Origin: Planctomycetaceae bacterium
Lineage (GTDB): Bacteria; Planctomycetota; Planctomycetia; Gemmatales; Gemmataceae
Length of the DNA stretch: 64,000 nucleotides
Assembly (NCBI GenBank): GCA_013823135.1
Contig: PNLP01000022.1
Location: forward strand, 1 to 64,000
Direction of reading: 5' to 3'
In this document: piece after piece, positions 33,444-42,366 of the stretch
How positions within the stretch are numbered: the stretch's first letter is position 1
Layout of the letters: every line of letters starts with the position of its first letter
Made by a program: the position numbers and the translations under genes
The notes under the pieces: model-generated
Seen by the model: only the letters and a program-made list of their open reading frames with translations
Database searches by the model: none
Told to the model about the DNA's origin: nothing

Positions 33444-34442
33444 ATGCCAACGACGTTTGCGATTCTGGGAAGTGGTGGTTGGGGCACGGCCATCGCTGTT
33501 CTGCTCGCTCAGAACCCTGACCACCGCGTTCGCCTGTGGAGCGCGCACAGCGAGGCCGCCCAGCAACTCCAGAACGCACGCGAGAATGTGAGGCTTCTTC
33601 CGGGCGTGCCGATTCCGCAAGCTGTGTCGATCACCGACGACCCTGCTGCTGCCACGCACGAGGCCGATTGCTGGGTGACCGCAATCCCCACCGCGTTCTT
33701 GCGAACCACGCTGAGCCGCTTCACCGGAATCCGCTCGAACGCATCTGTCATCAGTCTGACGAAGGGACTGGAAACGAGCACGTTCCGGCGACCGTCGGAA
33801 ATCATCGCGGAACTGCTCGGGGCGGATCGCAATATCGCGGTGTTAAGCGGACCCAGCCACGCGGAGGAAGTCGTTCGCGGAATGCCGACATCGGTTGCGG
33901 TTGCAGCCGACGACTTGAACCTTGCCGTGTGGGTACAGCAGCGATTCGGCACCGAACGCTTCCGCGTCTACACGAACGGCGACCTCGCCGGCGTGGAACT
34001 CGCGGGGGCGCTGAAGAACGTGGTCGGGATTGCCGCCGGGGTGTGCGACGGGCTGGGTTTCGGCGACAACGCGAAGGCCGCGCTACTGACACGGGGTCTG
34101 GTCGAAATGACGCGATTCGCGGTCGCACACGGTGCGGAGCCTGCGACGTTCACGGGATTGGCCGGTCTCGGCGACCTCATCACGACCTGCTTCAGCCCGC
34201 ACGGGCGCAATCGTCGCGTGGGATATCGGCTCGGGAAAGGAGAACCGCTTACAGCGGTTCTCGCGGGTCCGCAGGTAGCCGAGGGCGTGTACACGAGCCG
34301 CAGCGTTTACGACCGTGTCACGCAGATGCGGCTCGACGCGCCGATCATGACTGCCGTGTATCGCGTGTTGCACGAAGGGCAAAGCCCGCTCGACGCCGTG
34401 CAAGACCTGATGACCCGACACCAGAAACACGAACGGGTGTAA
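33444..34442 (+). CDS. gpsA: glycerol-3-phosphate dehydrogenase [NAD(P)+]
   Basis: 332 residues, normal for GpsA, which reduces dihydroxyacetone phosphate to sn-glycerol-3-phosphate for phospholipid synthesis. Features are the Rossmann glycine motif GSGGWGTA (9-16), LTKGLE, LSGPSHAEEV, the catalytic Lys in ELAGALKNVVGIAAG, and GLAGLGDLITTC. ATG 33444 begins just before the Rossmann strand. It is followed after 2 bases by DUF1802 and then an SDR, forming a three-gene operon. Confidence 0.93.
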   Translation: MPTTFAILGSGGWGTAIAVLLAQNPDHRVRLWSAHSEAAQQLQNARENVRLLPGVPIPQAVSITDDPAAATHEADCWVTAIPTAFLRTTLSRFTGIRSNASVISLTKGLETSTFRRPSEIIAELLGADRNIAVLSGPSHAEEVVRGMPTSVAVAADDLNLAVWVQQRFGTERFRVYTNGDLAGVELAGALKNVVGIAAGVCDGLGFGDNAKAALLTRGLVEMTRFAVAHGAEPATFTGLAGLGDLITTCFSPHGRNRRVGYRLGKGEPLTAVLAGPQVAEGVYTSRSVYDRVTQMRLDAPIMTAVYRVLHEGQSPLDAVQDLMTRHQKHERV

Positions 34443-34444
34443 CC

Positions 34445-34978
34445 ATGCTTTCGGTTGCGTTCAAGGAATGGGCGGTGATTTGCGAGGCGCTCGCGGCGGG
34501 TCGGCAATCGCTGATCCTCCGCAAGGGTGGGATCGCCGAATCGGGCGGCGTGTTTCGGCCTGAGCACAAAGAGTTCCTGCTGTATCCGACGTTCTTTCAC
34601 GAACACCGCGTTGGGGTGAAGCCGGATTTCCTCCCGCTGCTCGAACACGCCGAGACCAACAAACCCGACGCGGGAACGATCCGGTTCACGCACTTCGCCC
34701 GCGTCACGGATGTGAAGCACCTCACGGACCTCGACGCGGCGCTGGTGCTGGATTCGCAACACGCCTGGACGCCCGATGTTGTTCGGCAGCGGTTCCATTA
34801 CCGCACTCCGGGGTTGTTCGTGCTGGCGGTGCAGGTGTTTCGCCTCGCGGAACCGCAGGTGCGGCCTGAACGCCCCGAATACGCCGGGTGCAAGACGTGG
34901 GTGCAACTCGACACGCCAATTTCCACGGAACACGCAGCGCCCGTAACAGTGAACGAACTGACCCCGAGGAACTCATGA
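34445..34978 (+). CDS. DUF1802 family protein
   Basis: 177 residues. The opening FKEWAVICEALAAGRQSLILRKGGIAE and the LYPTFFHE block are characteristic of DUF1802, a family of unknown function seen in cyanobacteria and planctomycetes. The start lies 2 bases after the gpsA stop, and its own stop overlaps the SDR start (ATGA), so all three are translationally coupled. Confidence 0.8.
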   Translation: MLSVAFKEWAVICEALAAGRQSLILRKGGIAESGGVFRPEHKEFLLYPTFFHEHRVGVKPDFLPLLEHAETNKPDAGTIRFTHFARVTDVKHLTDLDAALVLDSQHAWTPDVVRQRFHYRTPGLFVLAVQVFRLAEPQVRPERPEYAGCKTWVQLDTPISTEHAAPVTVNELTPRNS

Positions 34979-35733
34979 CGAATCGCAAGGTCGCGCTGGT
35001 CACCGGTAGCGGGAAGAAACGGGTCGGCAATCACGTTGCCGCGGCGCTCGCGGCACGGGGTTACGCTCTCGTGATCCACTATCGCACGTCGGCCACGGAG
35101 GCGGCGGAAACGGCCGAGCAGTTCACGCGAGCGCATGGCGTCCCGGTCCAGACTATTCGGGCCGACATCGCCAACGAAGCCGAGGTGAAGGCGATGGTAA
35201 CGGAAACGCTGGCACAGTTCGGCCGGCTCGATGTGCTGGTGAATTGCGCCGCGATCTGGGATCGGAAACGGCTCGAAGACGTGACTGCCGATGATGTGCG
35301 CCGGCATTTCGACATTAACACCCTGGGGACGTTCCTGACTTGCCAGCACGCCGGGCTCGCAATGGCTGCCCAACCGGACGGTGGGTGCATCGTGAACATC
35401 GGGGACTGGGCCGACGCCCGCCCGTACCGCGATTACGCCGCCTACTTCCCGAGCAAGGCCGCGATTCCCGGCCTCACCCGCACCTTCGCCGTGGAACTCG
35501 GCACCCGCAACCCCAACGTCCGCGTGAACGCTGTGCTTCCCGGTCCGGTGATGCTTCCACCCGACATGTCGGACGAGGAACGAGCCGAGGTTGTCGATGC
35601 CACGCTGGTGAAGCGAGAAGGTTCGCCCGAGCATATCGTGAAGGCCGTGTTGCACTTCATCGACAACGATTTCATCTCGGGAGCGTGCCTCCCTGTGGAC
35701 GGCGGTCGGAGCGTGTACGCCGCTGGTCACTGA
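34975..35733 (+). CDS. SDR oxidoreductase, pteridine-reductase-like
   Basis: 252 residues. The nucleotide-binding motif is TGSGKKRVGNHVA, closer to pteridine reductase/FolM than to the classical TGxxxGIG. DVLVNCAAIWD is the NNAG equivalent. The active site reads NIGDWADARPYRDYAAYFPSK: Tyr and Lys of YxxxK are present, and Asp takes the place of Ser, as in PTR1-type reductases. The C-terminus GACLPVDGGRSV is typical. A role in folate or biopterin reduction is plausible. Coupled to DUF1802 by a 4-bp overlap. Confidence 0.85.
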   Translation: MTNRKVALVTGSGKKRVGNHVAAALAARGYALVIHYRTSATEAAETAEQFTRAHGVPVQTIRADIANEAEVKAMVTETLAQFGRLDVLVNCAAIWDRKRLEDVTADDVRRHFDINTLGTFLTCQHAGLAMAAQPDGGCIVNIGDWADARPYRDYAAYFPSKAAIPGLTRTFAVELGTRNPNVRVNAVLPGPVMLPPDMSDEERAEVVDATLVKREGSPEHIVKAVLHFIDNDFISGACLPVDGGRSVYAAGH

Positions 35734-35881
35734 GGTTGTCCGAAAAGCGGTAGCGACAGGTGGGGTGGTGCGGCGCACGCGGGCGAGTTCCCGGCTCAGA
35801 GGGTTCTCACAATCTTGCGTGGCTCGCATCGCGGGGATAGCCTTCAGGTTGATCCCGAGCCACCACCCTGCGGAGTTTATC

Positions 35882-36982
35882 ATGCGTCACGCGGTCTGGA
35901 TCGGAGTCGTCGCGGTCCTTGTCAACGGTGGGTCTGCACTTGCGCAAGACAAGAAGCCCGTCGTCGTGGCGAAACTCGAAGGCCATCGTGGCGGCGTCTC
36001 GGCTCTCGCGTTCAACCCAAAGGTTTCCGTCGTCGCGACCGGCTCCGGCAACGGCGTCGTGCGTCTCTGGGAAGCGAAAACGGGCGAACTCCTCACCCGC
36101 ATGGACGCCCAGAAGCCGACCGGCGCACGCATCAACCAACTCGGTTTCGCGGCCGACGGAACACTTCTGTCGGCGTCGTCCCGAAACGCGGTCGTGGTCT
36201 GGGACATCGTCCCACCGAAGAAAGACACCACAGTCCCACCGGGAAAGGAACCGTTCGTGGGGCGTGCCAACCCGATTGTTTTTGAGGATGGCCAGGGAAC
36301 CGACACCGCCAAGATCGGCATCGTGACGGGCGACGGCAAACGAGCGTACTTCTCGACGGCCGAGGGCGTGCGAATCACCGTCAGTTCGCGGACGTTCGCA
36401 CCCCGTCTTGGTGCCGACACGAGCGACGATCTTAAGGGCGGGTTCACTCCGTGGGCTGTCACCGCGATTTCGGACCCCGATAGCGCTCTCGTTGCCCTGT
36501 ATGGTTCGGTCAAGGCCACGGACAAAACCGAATCGCCGGCGGTCGCGTTCGTTGGCCTGGGCGATGCGAAAGTCGTCGGGAAGGGCACCGTTCGGGCACC
36601 AGTTGCTGGCCGCCCAGTGAGCATCGCCTTCGCCCCGGATGGCAAGTGGCTCGTCGCCTGCAATGGCGAGGATGTGATGTACTGGCGCGTGCCCGGCAGC
36701 CAGGTCGTGGAGGGCGATCCGAAGATCCTGCCGAACTCGTCGGCGTACGCAGCTACCGCCGGCCCGAAAGGCCTGATCGCGTTCGCGTCCATCCCCGAGG
36801 TGGGAAAGAAAGCGAAGGTCACGATCACCGACGTGAGCAGCGTTCAACCGAAAGTCGTCGCGGTGTACTCGACCAACATGGACCGAATCTCGACGCTGGC
36901 GTTCTCACCCGACGGCACCCTGCTCGCCGTGGGCAACGACACCGAGGGGATCGTTGAGTTGTGGAACCTCGAGAAGAAGTGA
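35882..36982 (+). CDS. exported WD40-repeat protein
   Basis: 366 residues. Signal peptide MRHAVWIGVVAVLVNGGSALAQ. The body is a beta-propeller with recognisable WD40 blades at both ends (LEGHRGGVSALAFNPKVSVV, GVVRLWEAKTG; MDRISTLAFSPDGTLLAVG, IVELWNLEKK) and weaker ones between. Planctomycetes carry many such exported propellers; partners are unknown. Followed by the family-3 palindrome. Confidence 0.85.
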   Translation: MRHAVWIGVVAVLVNGGSALAQDKKPVVVAKLEGHRGGVSALAFNPKVSVVATGSGNGVVRLWEAKTGELLTRMDAQKPTGARINQLGFAADGTLLSASSRNAVVVWDIVPPKKDTTVPPGKEPFVGRANPIVFEDGQGTDTAKIGIVTGDGKRAYFSTAEGVRITVSSRTFAPRLGADTSDDLKGGFTPWAVTAISDPDSALVALYGSVKATDKTESPAVAFVGLGDAKVVGKGTVRAPVAGRPVSIAFAPDGKWLVACNGEDVMYWRVPGSQVVEGDPKILPNSSAYAATAGPKGLIAFASIPEVGKKAKVTITDVSSVQPKVVAVYSTNMDRISTLAFSPDGTLLAVGNDTEGIVELWNLEKK

Positions 36983-37013
36983 GCCAACAACGCAGGCCAG
37001 CAGGTTGTTTTTG

Positions 37014-37107
37014 GTCAGAGCCCGAGCGCCAAGCGAGGATGAGACATCACCCCTCGCTTGGCGCTCGGGCTCTGACAATAAATTGTGAAACCTCACTTGG
37101 CACTCGG
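37014..37107. repeat. family 3 palindrome with extra degenerate arm, copy 1
   Basis: Perfect 25-bp arms at 37014-37038 and 37052-37076 (core GAGCCCGAGCGCCAAGCGAG). A decayed third arm, CCTCACTTGGCACTCGGG, follows at 37090-37107. The same arrangement recurs at 51444. Confidence 0.9.
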
Positions 37108-37208
37108 GTGAGATCTTATTCCAGAATCACACGATGATTCCGGAGTCTCGGTGGGTGTACAATTGGTGGTGCCACCTCCTCCGCGTCCTGTGTTCTGAAC
37201 GCTCCACT

Positions 37209-38741
37209 ATGTCAACGATTGGCATCGATCTCGGCACCACGTTCTGCGCCGTTGCGGCACTCGATGATCGTGGTCGCCCCACGAGCGTTCCGAATCGTGA
37301 CGGGGACATCCTCACGCCCTCGGCCGTGTACCTCGCTCCGGACGGCTCCGCCGTCGTCGGGCAACCCGCGCTCGACATGGCTCTCGAACAGCCCGACCGC
37401 GTCGCGACGCTCATCAAGCGCAAGATGGGGCTCCCGGACTACGGCCGCACGGTCGCGGGCCGCGAGTTCCGCCCGGAAACGCTCTCGGCTGTCATCCTCA
37501 AGAAGCTCGCTCAGGACGCGGCCACGCAACTCGGCCCCGTCACAGGCTGCGTCATCACCGTCCCCGCGTACTTCGACGACACTCGCCGCAAGGCGACAAT
37601 GGACGCGGGCCGCATCGCCGGGCTGAACGTCCTCGACATCATCGACGAACCCTCTGCCGCGGCGCTGGCGTACTCCGTCGGCACGGCGGCTTCCGGTACT
37701 CCCCAGACGGTTCTCGTCTACGACCTTGGCGGCGGCACGTTCGACGTCACGCTCGTGAAGCTCGGCAAGAAGCGGTTCCAGGTGCTCGCCATCGAGGGCG
37801 ACGTTCGACTTGGCGGCAAGGACTGGGACGACCGCCTCGCGAACTGGGCCGCCGAGCGATTCCAGAAGGAATACCGAACCGACCCGCGAACCGATCCGCA
37901 ATCCGAGGCGGCGCTCCAGGCGACGACCGAGCGGGCGAAGCGGGCGTTGTCCAAGGTCGAACAGGTGAGCGTGACGGTTTCCCACGCCGGGCATCGCCTC
38001 ACCGTTCCCATCACGCGGGCGGAATTCGAGACACTCACCCGCGACCTGCTGATTCGCACACGCCTCACGACACAACAGGTTCTCGCCCAGGCCGGTCTCA
38101 CGTGGCCGCAGGTGGACAAGGTGCTGATGGTCGGCGGCAGCACGCACATGCCTGCCACGGGGAAGATGCTCGCGGAACTGACGGGCCGCGAGCCGGACCG
38201 CTCGCTGGCGGTCAGCGAGGTGGTCGCACGCGGTGCGGCGGTTCACGCGGGGATTCGGCTCGCAACGGATTCGGCGAAATCCGGGGGTGAGCCCACGGAC
38301 CTCTCGGAACTTGGCGAGATCATCGAGATCAGCGTGAACGCTCATGCTCTCGGGGTGCAGGTTCGCCAGGGTGTGGATCAGATCAACCACAAGTTGGTGC
38401 CGAAGAACACGCAACTCCCGGCATCCGCCGAGGAGATCTACTACACGGCCCGCGACAACCAAACCCGTGTGCGAGTCCGCATCTTGCAGGGCGAGGCACA
38501 ACAAGCCGATGCCTGCACGCCGGTGGGCGAGTGCTGGATCGAGGGGCTGCCCGCGAACTTGCCCAAGGGGTCGCCGGTTCGCGTGCGTTGCGGCGTCGCT
38601 GCGAACGGGCGAATCGAGGTCACCGCCACCGACCTGACCAGCGGTCGCGCCGCGATGGCTGCGATCCTACGCCCCGGTGGCCTCACAGATCACGAGATCA
38701 CCCGCGAGGCAACGTGGGTGCGAAATCTGCGGGTTCAGTGA
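37209..38741 (+). CDS. Hsp70-family (DnaK-like) protein, short form
   Basis: 510 residues, against about 610-640 for DnaK. The ATPase domain is complete: GIDLGTTFCAVAAL, VITVPAYFDDTRRKATMDA, IDEPSAAALAYS, VYDLGGGTFDVTLVKL and VLMVGGSTHMPA. A beta-sandwich substrate-binding domain follows (about 365-500: NAHALGVQVRQGVDQINHKL, LVPKNTQLPAS), but the alpha-helical lid is missing. No DnaJ or GrpE gene is adjacent. Probably an accessory chaperone. ATG 37209 is chosen because the phosphate-1 motif starts three residues later. Confidence 0.88.
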   Translation: MSTIGIDLGTTFCAVAALDDRGRPTSVPNRDGDILTPSAVYLAPDGSAVVGQPALDMALEQPDRVATLIKRKMGLPDYGRTVAGREFRPETLSAVILKKLAQDAATQLGPVTGCVITVPAYFDDTRRKATMDAGRIAGLNVLDIIDEPSAAALAYSVGTAASGTPQTVLVYDLGGGTFDVTLVKLGKKRFQVLAIEGDVRLGGKDWDDRLANWAAERFQKEYRTDPRTDPQSEAALQATTERAKRALSKVEQVSVTVSHAGHRLTVPITRAEFETLTRDLLIRTRLTTQQVLAQAGLTWPQVDKVLMVGGSTHMPATGKMLAELTGREPDRSLAVSEVVARGAAVHAGIRLATDSAKSGGEPTDLSELGEIIEISVNAHALGVQVRQGVDQINHKLVPKNTQLPASAEEIYYTARDNQTRVRVRILQGEAQQADACTPVGECWIEGLPANLPKGSPVRVRCGVAANGRIEVTATDLTSGRAAMAAILRPGGLTDHEITREATWVRNLRVQ

Positions 38742-38841
38742 AGAAATCTTGGCCGAGACGCTTTCCGCCGGAACCTTGCCAGGCGATGATACGTCGAATC
38801 GGTGCCGAAGCCCAAGCATCCACTTTCCCGGAGAACCCTCG

Positions 38842-39381
38842 ATGCGTTCCGCTGCAATCGCCACCCTCTTACTCGCGCTGCCGGTCATGGCCACCGCCCA
38901 GGATAAGGGCACGGAAGTGAAAATTGGCGGCCTGAAGGCGACCACGCCCGCCGACTGGAAAAAAGAGAAGCCTTCCAACCTGCTCCGTTCCTACCAGTTC
39001 CGCCTCCCGGAAGTGAAAGACCTCCCCGGCTCCGAAATCGCGGTGTTCCCCGAGAGCCACCCGAACCCGGATAAGAGCTTCCCCAAGTGGAAGAACTCGT
39101 TCATCCCGCCGGAAGGGAAGATGATCGACGATATCGCGAAGGTGAGCAAGTGGGACGTGAAGGGCGCAACCGTGACCGTGCTCGACGTGAGCGGCACCTG
39201 GAAGTTCAAGGAACGCCCGCAAGACCCGGCATCGAAGGAGATGCTCTTGGATAACTACCGTGTCGTGTGGGTGATCGTCGCCGAGTCGGACGAGGCCACG
39301 CACATCCGCCTCAGCGGCCCGGCAACGTCTGTGGACGCCCAGATCAAGGGCTTCGAGACCTGGATCAAATCGCTCAAGTAA
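38842..39381 (+). CDS. secreted hypothetical protein
   Basis: 179 residues with a signal peptide (MRSAAIATLLLALPVMATAQ). The mature part has ATTPADWKKEKPSNLLRSYQ, then GSEIAVFPE and IRLSGPATSVDAQIKGFETW, resembling the small exported PsbP-like or DUF1795-like fold in its pattern, although I cannot assign it firmly. ATG 38842 begins the signal peptide. A strong terminator follows the stop. Confidence 0.75.
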   Translation: MRSAAIATLLLALPVMATAQDKGTEVKIGGLKATTPADWKKEKPSNLLRSYQFRLPEVKDLPGSEIAVFPESHPNPDKSFPKWKNSFIPPEGKMIDDIAKVSKWDVKGATVTVLDVSGTWKFKERPQDPASKEMLLDNYRVVWVIVAESDEATHIRLSGPATSVDAQIKGFETWIKSLK

Positions 39382-39401
39382 CTCTTCAGGTTTCGATTAT
39401 T

Positions 39402-39440
39402 AACCCGTGAACGACCGGTCAGGTTACTCACGGGTTTTTC
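39402..39440. terminator. rho-independent terminator
   Basis: 9-bp stem AACCCGTGA / TCACGGGTT followed by TTTTTC; 21 bases after the stop at 39381 and facing the converging gene. Confidence 0.75.
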
Positions 39441-39453
39441 CGCCACAGCCAAA

Positions 39454-39900
39454 TCACTTCGCCTTCTTCAACTCGAAGAGAAAGCCATCCTTCCCCTCAA
39501 AAGTCTTGGGTCGTTTCTCCTTGTCGATGGAGTAAGCCAGTTTGACCACGTCTTCTTTCACTTCAATGATCCCGAGCGCCTTCGCGCCCTTCGTTCCTTC
39601 CGGCCCTTCCAGAATCTCCATGTCGATGGTCATCGGCGTCGCCTTGTCATCAACCTTGTAACCCATGACGAACTTGATCCCCATTCCCTCGATGGTGATC
39701 TTGTCCCCCGCGAAACTGATCTTGCTCTTCTTGGCTTCCTCGTCGATCGCGGTGCCGCTCTTCTTGCCGCTGACGAGCGTATACTTGCCTTCCAACTTCA
39801 ATGGGTCGGCTGCTTCCTTCTTCTTGTCTTCCGCGCCAGCGGTCAGCCCCAGGCACCCCAGCATCCCGAGCGTGAGCCCGAACAACGCAATCGTCTTCAT
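39454..39900 (-). CDS. TIGR03067-type secreted protein
   Basis: 148 residues. Signal peptide MKTIALFGLTLGMLGCLGLT with a possible lipobox-like LGC, so it might be a lipoprotein. The beta domain shows LEGKYTLVSGKKSGTAIDEE, KISFAGDKITIEG and LGIIEVKEDVVKLAYSI, like the paralogue at 19006. Function unknown. Confidence 0.8.
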   Translation of the reverse strand: MKTIALFGLTLGMLGCLGLTAGAEDKKKEAADPLKLEGKYTLVSGKKSGTAIDEEAKKSKISFAGDKITIEGMGIKFVMGYKVDDKATPMTIDMEILEGPEGTKGAKALGIIEVKEDVVKLAYSIDKEKRPKTFEGKDGFLFELKKAK

Positions 39901-40031
39901 CCTGATGTCCTCGCGAATTCACTCGGCGTGGGTTGTGGACTATCCGCGACCCCGCCACTCGTGATTTTATGTTCACCTGAGCCACGGGCAACGAAACCTG
40001 TTCGCCCACCTCGAATCTTCACGAAACGTGT

Positions 40032-40745
40032 TCACATCAAACGGCGGGATTCACGAACCAGTGCCGCAGCCAGGAATTCGACCATCGGCGTGATATAGTC
40101 GTCGGGGGTACCACGGGCGTCGAGGTCTGCCGTGTGGGGAACGCCGATCGCGGCGAGTTTCTCGTGCAACCGGTCGTTGCCGCGATGTCGCGGATCGGTG
40201 GTTGGGCACGCGAACCAGATGTGCGGCGGCCAGTCGTGCGGGTGAACGTGCAGGACTGCCGTGTCCTGGCGGGCGTGTTCGCGGCTGGGGTACAGCGAGT
40301 CGAGCGGCGTTCCCTTGTCGAATCGCTCCTGAAAATCCATCGTGCCCGCAATGCTCCCGACCACGGGGAAACGCTCCGGGTGTCGCAACGCGAGGCGAAT
40401 CGCACCCTGGCCGCCCATCCCGATCCCCGCGACCGCAACTCCTCGCGAGCCCACGTTCCAGGCCGCTTCGATCCACGGCACAACGCCGTCGAGAAGATGA
40501 CGCTCGGGTGTGACTGCGGCATCGAATGCGGGGGAGATGCGGTCAACCCACCAGGACGGACCGGCGTGCGGCGCGACACATCGCAGTCGATGCTTGCTGA
40601 GGGCTGCCGTGAACACGGCGGAAGTTGCCTGGGTGTCGCCCGCCTCGTCGTGCAGGAACAGGAGTACGAACGGCAAAGCACCCACTGGGTCGAACACGTC
40701 GGCGGGCTTGCCGGCGATTTGCTGACGGGACCAACCGGGGAGCAT
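40032..40745 (-). CDS. alpha/beta-hydrolase-fold protein lacking the nucleophile Ser
   Basis: 237 residues of the esterase D/phospholipase-carboxylesterase type, with PFVLLFLHDEAGD (oxyanion region), SWWVDRISPAFD and a closing TPDDYITPMVEF. The nucleophile elbow, normally G-x-S-x-G, reads GIGMGGQGA, so residue 109 is Gly (codon 40419-40421) instead of Ser. A candidate His is in VLHVHPHDWP. Either it is a pseudo-enzyme or the Ser was lost recently. ATG 40745 has GAGGT upstream; the longer frame runs into the terminator hairpin. Confidence 0.8.
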   Translation of the reverse strand: MLPGWSRQQIAGKPADVFDPVGALPFVLLFLHDEAGDTQATSAVFTAALSKHRLRCVAPHAGPSWWVDRISPAFDAAVTPERHLLDGVVPWIEAAWNVGSRGVAVAGIGMGGQGAIRLALRHPERFPVVGSIAGTMDFQERFDKGTPLDSLYPSREHARQDTAVLHVHPHDWPPHIWFACPTTDPRHRGNDRLHEKLAAIGVPHTADLDARGTPDDYITPMVEFLAAALVRESRRLM

Positions 40746-40763
40746 GGGATACCTCACAAATGA

Positions 40764-40796
40764 CGAAGCCCACGGATTCACAATCCGTGGGCTTCG
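40764..40796. terminator. terminator hairpin of the TPR gene
   Basis: Perfect 15-bp stem CGAAGCCCACGGATT / AATCCGTGGGCTTCG with a 3-base loop, 15 bases past the minus-strand stop at 40811. Confidence 0.8.
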
Positions 40797-40810
40797 TGGT
40801 TGAACCGAGA

Positions 40811-42106
40811 TCAGTCCTTGGTGGCGGCTTCCATGCGGGCTTTCTTGAGCTTCTCGCTCACCTTGCGGCGGCGTTCGCCGTCGCGTTTCGAGAGGTCTTC
40901 CATCTTGAGTGCCTTCTCCCAGGAGGTGATGGCAGCCTTCTTGTCACCCAGGGCCATGTAGCAGTCCGCGAGGTGGTCCCAGATTTCGAGGTGGCTGCCT
41001 TCTTCCTCGTCGAGCGAAGCCTTCTTCAACGGCTCGAGCGCCTCCTTGTACTTCTTCTGCTTGAACAGCACCCAGCCCAGGCTATCGAGGTACGCCGCGT
41101 TCTCCTTCACTTCATCGAGCTTGCCATCGTCCTTCAGCTTCTTCTTTTCCTTCAGGTCGATCGCGAGCGCTTCCTTGATGAGCTTCTCGGCTTCTTCGAG
41201 GTTCAGGTCGTTGTCGCACCAGATGAAGCCGAGGTCGTTCTTGTAGGTCGCGCTGTCGGGGTTACGCTTGATGAGTTCTTGCAGGTGCTTCGCGCCCTTT
41301 TCGATCTGCTTGTTCTCGACGTGCAGGCCGCTCAGGGTGTAGTGGATGCGGTCCTTGAGCCGGTCCTTCGCATCGGCCTTCAGGTTTTTCTCGCCGTCGA
41401 GTTTGTCGAGAACTTCGGTGTACGTGGTGATGGCGTCGTCGATCTTGCCGCCCTCGCGCTGCACCCAGCCCTTGAGTTGCAGGAAGTACCACGCGTCGTT
41501 GGTCAGTTCGAGGAGCCCCTTGGTCATGGTTAGGGCTTCGTCGATCTTCCCTTGCTTGGCCTTGGCCTGCACGAGTCGCTCAATGATGAACGGCTTGGCG
41601 TTCTCGACTTCCATCGGCCCTTTCATGTCCACGAGCTTCTCGCAGACCTCGACGACCTGATCGTATCGCTTCAGTTCCCAGTTCAGGTCGATCAGCCCCT
41701 CGTAACCGGAGAGAATCTTCGCGCCGCTCTTGAGTTTGGTCGCGAGTTCTACCTGGTGTTCGTAGAACCGCTCGGCAGCGGCGTTCTCGTGGAGAATGTG
41801 GGCCGCTCGCGCGAGAATGACCGCCCCGTTGTAGTTGAACGGCTTGTCCTCTTCCTTGGCTTCCTTCATCATCTTGACGGCTTCGGCAATGGCCTTCTTG
41901 GCCTTGGCCTTGTCCTTGATGAGTTCGCGCAACTTGGCTGTCTGGGTTTCTTCCGTCGTGGCCCCGTTTAGCTTGAGCAGGGATTCGCGGAGAGGGTCCG
42001 GCTTCTTGTCGTCTGCCCGGCTTCGGCTGTCTTCGCTCGATGCAAACAGGAACAAGCCCGCTGCCAGGAGCCCGATCCTGGGCCACCGTCCGAATGTTGC
42101 CACCAT
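40811..42106 (-). CDS. exported TPR-repeat protein
   Basis: 431 residues. Signal-like N-terminus (RWPRIGLLAAGLFLFASSED). The rest is alpha-helical with at least seven TPR-like units, e.g. VILARAAHILHENAAAERFY, KIDDAITTYTEVLDKLDG, AAYLDSLGWVLFKQKKYKEA and HLADCYMALGDKKAAITSWE. It is strongly charged (Lys/Glu). TPR proteins mediate protein contacts; the partner is unknown. Confidence 0.85.
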   Translation of the reverse strand: MVATFGRWPRIGLLAAGLFLFASSEDSRSRADDKKPDPLRESLLKLNGATTEETQTAKLRELIKDKAKAKKAIAEAVKMMKEAKEEDKPFNYNGAVILARAAHILHENAAAERFYEHQVELATKLKSGAKILSGYEGLIDLNWELKRYDQVVEVCEKLVDMKGPMEVENAKPFIIERLVQAKAKQGKIDEALTMTKGLLELTNDAWYFLQLKGWVQREGGKIDDAITTYTEVLDKLDGEKNLKADAKDRLKDRIHYTLSGLHVENKQIEKGAKHLQELIKRNPDSATYKNDLGFIWCDNDLNLEEAEKLIKEALAIDLKEKKKLKDDGKLDEVKENAAYLDSLGWVLFKQKKYKEALEPLKKASLDEEEGSHLEIWDHLADCYMALGDKKAAITSWEKALKMEDLSKRDGERRRKVSEKLKKARMEAATKD

Positions 42107-42201
42107 GGCATCCTCTGTGTTGTGAAGATGGATAACCTACACCGATAGCGCCGATTCTACCGCCAGACTGTAACGGGTGCCATGCGGGATTCTTTGGCGG
42201 T

Positions 42202-42270
42202 TTCGGCGAGCCGCCCCGGTCACGGGGCGGGTGGCTCAGAACCCGTGCCATGACTGGCACGGCTCGCCAA
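42202..42270. repeat. cloverleaf intergenic element, family 2, copy 3
   Basis: Outer arms GGCGAGCC (42205-42212) and GGCTCGCC (42261-42268). Inner hairpins are CGCCCC-GGTCAC-GGGGCG and CCGTGCCA-TGAC-TGGCACGG. Close to the reverse complement of 6615-6687. Between it and cobL lies an A/C-rich stretch of repeated AACCACGAACCAC-like words (42275-42366). Confidence 0.82.
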
Positions 42271-42366
42271 GACAAACCCACTCCCAACCAACTACAACCC
42301 CCAAACGGCAGCCAACTTCCTACAAACAACTTCCTACGAACTACCCACGAACCACGAACCACAACC

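Noticed and set aside
37212..38504. 430-codon minus-strand frame
   Set aside because: Antisense shadow of the Hsp70 gene, whose ATPase motifs are complete.
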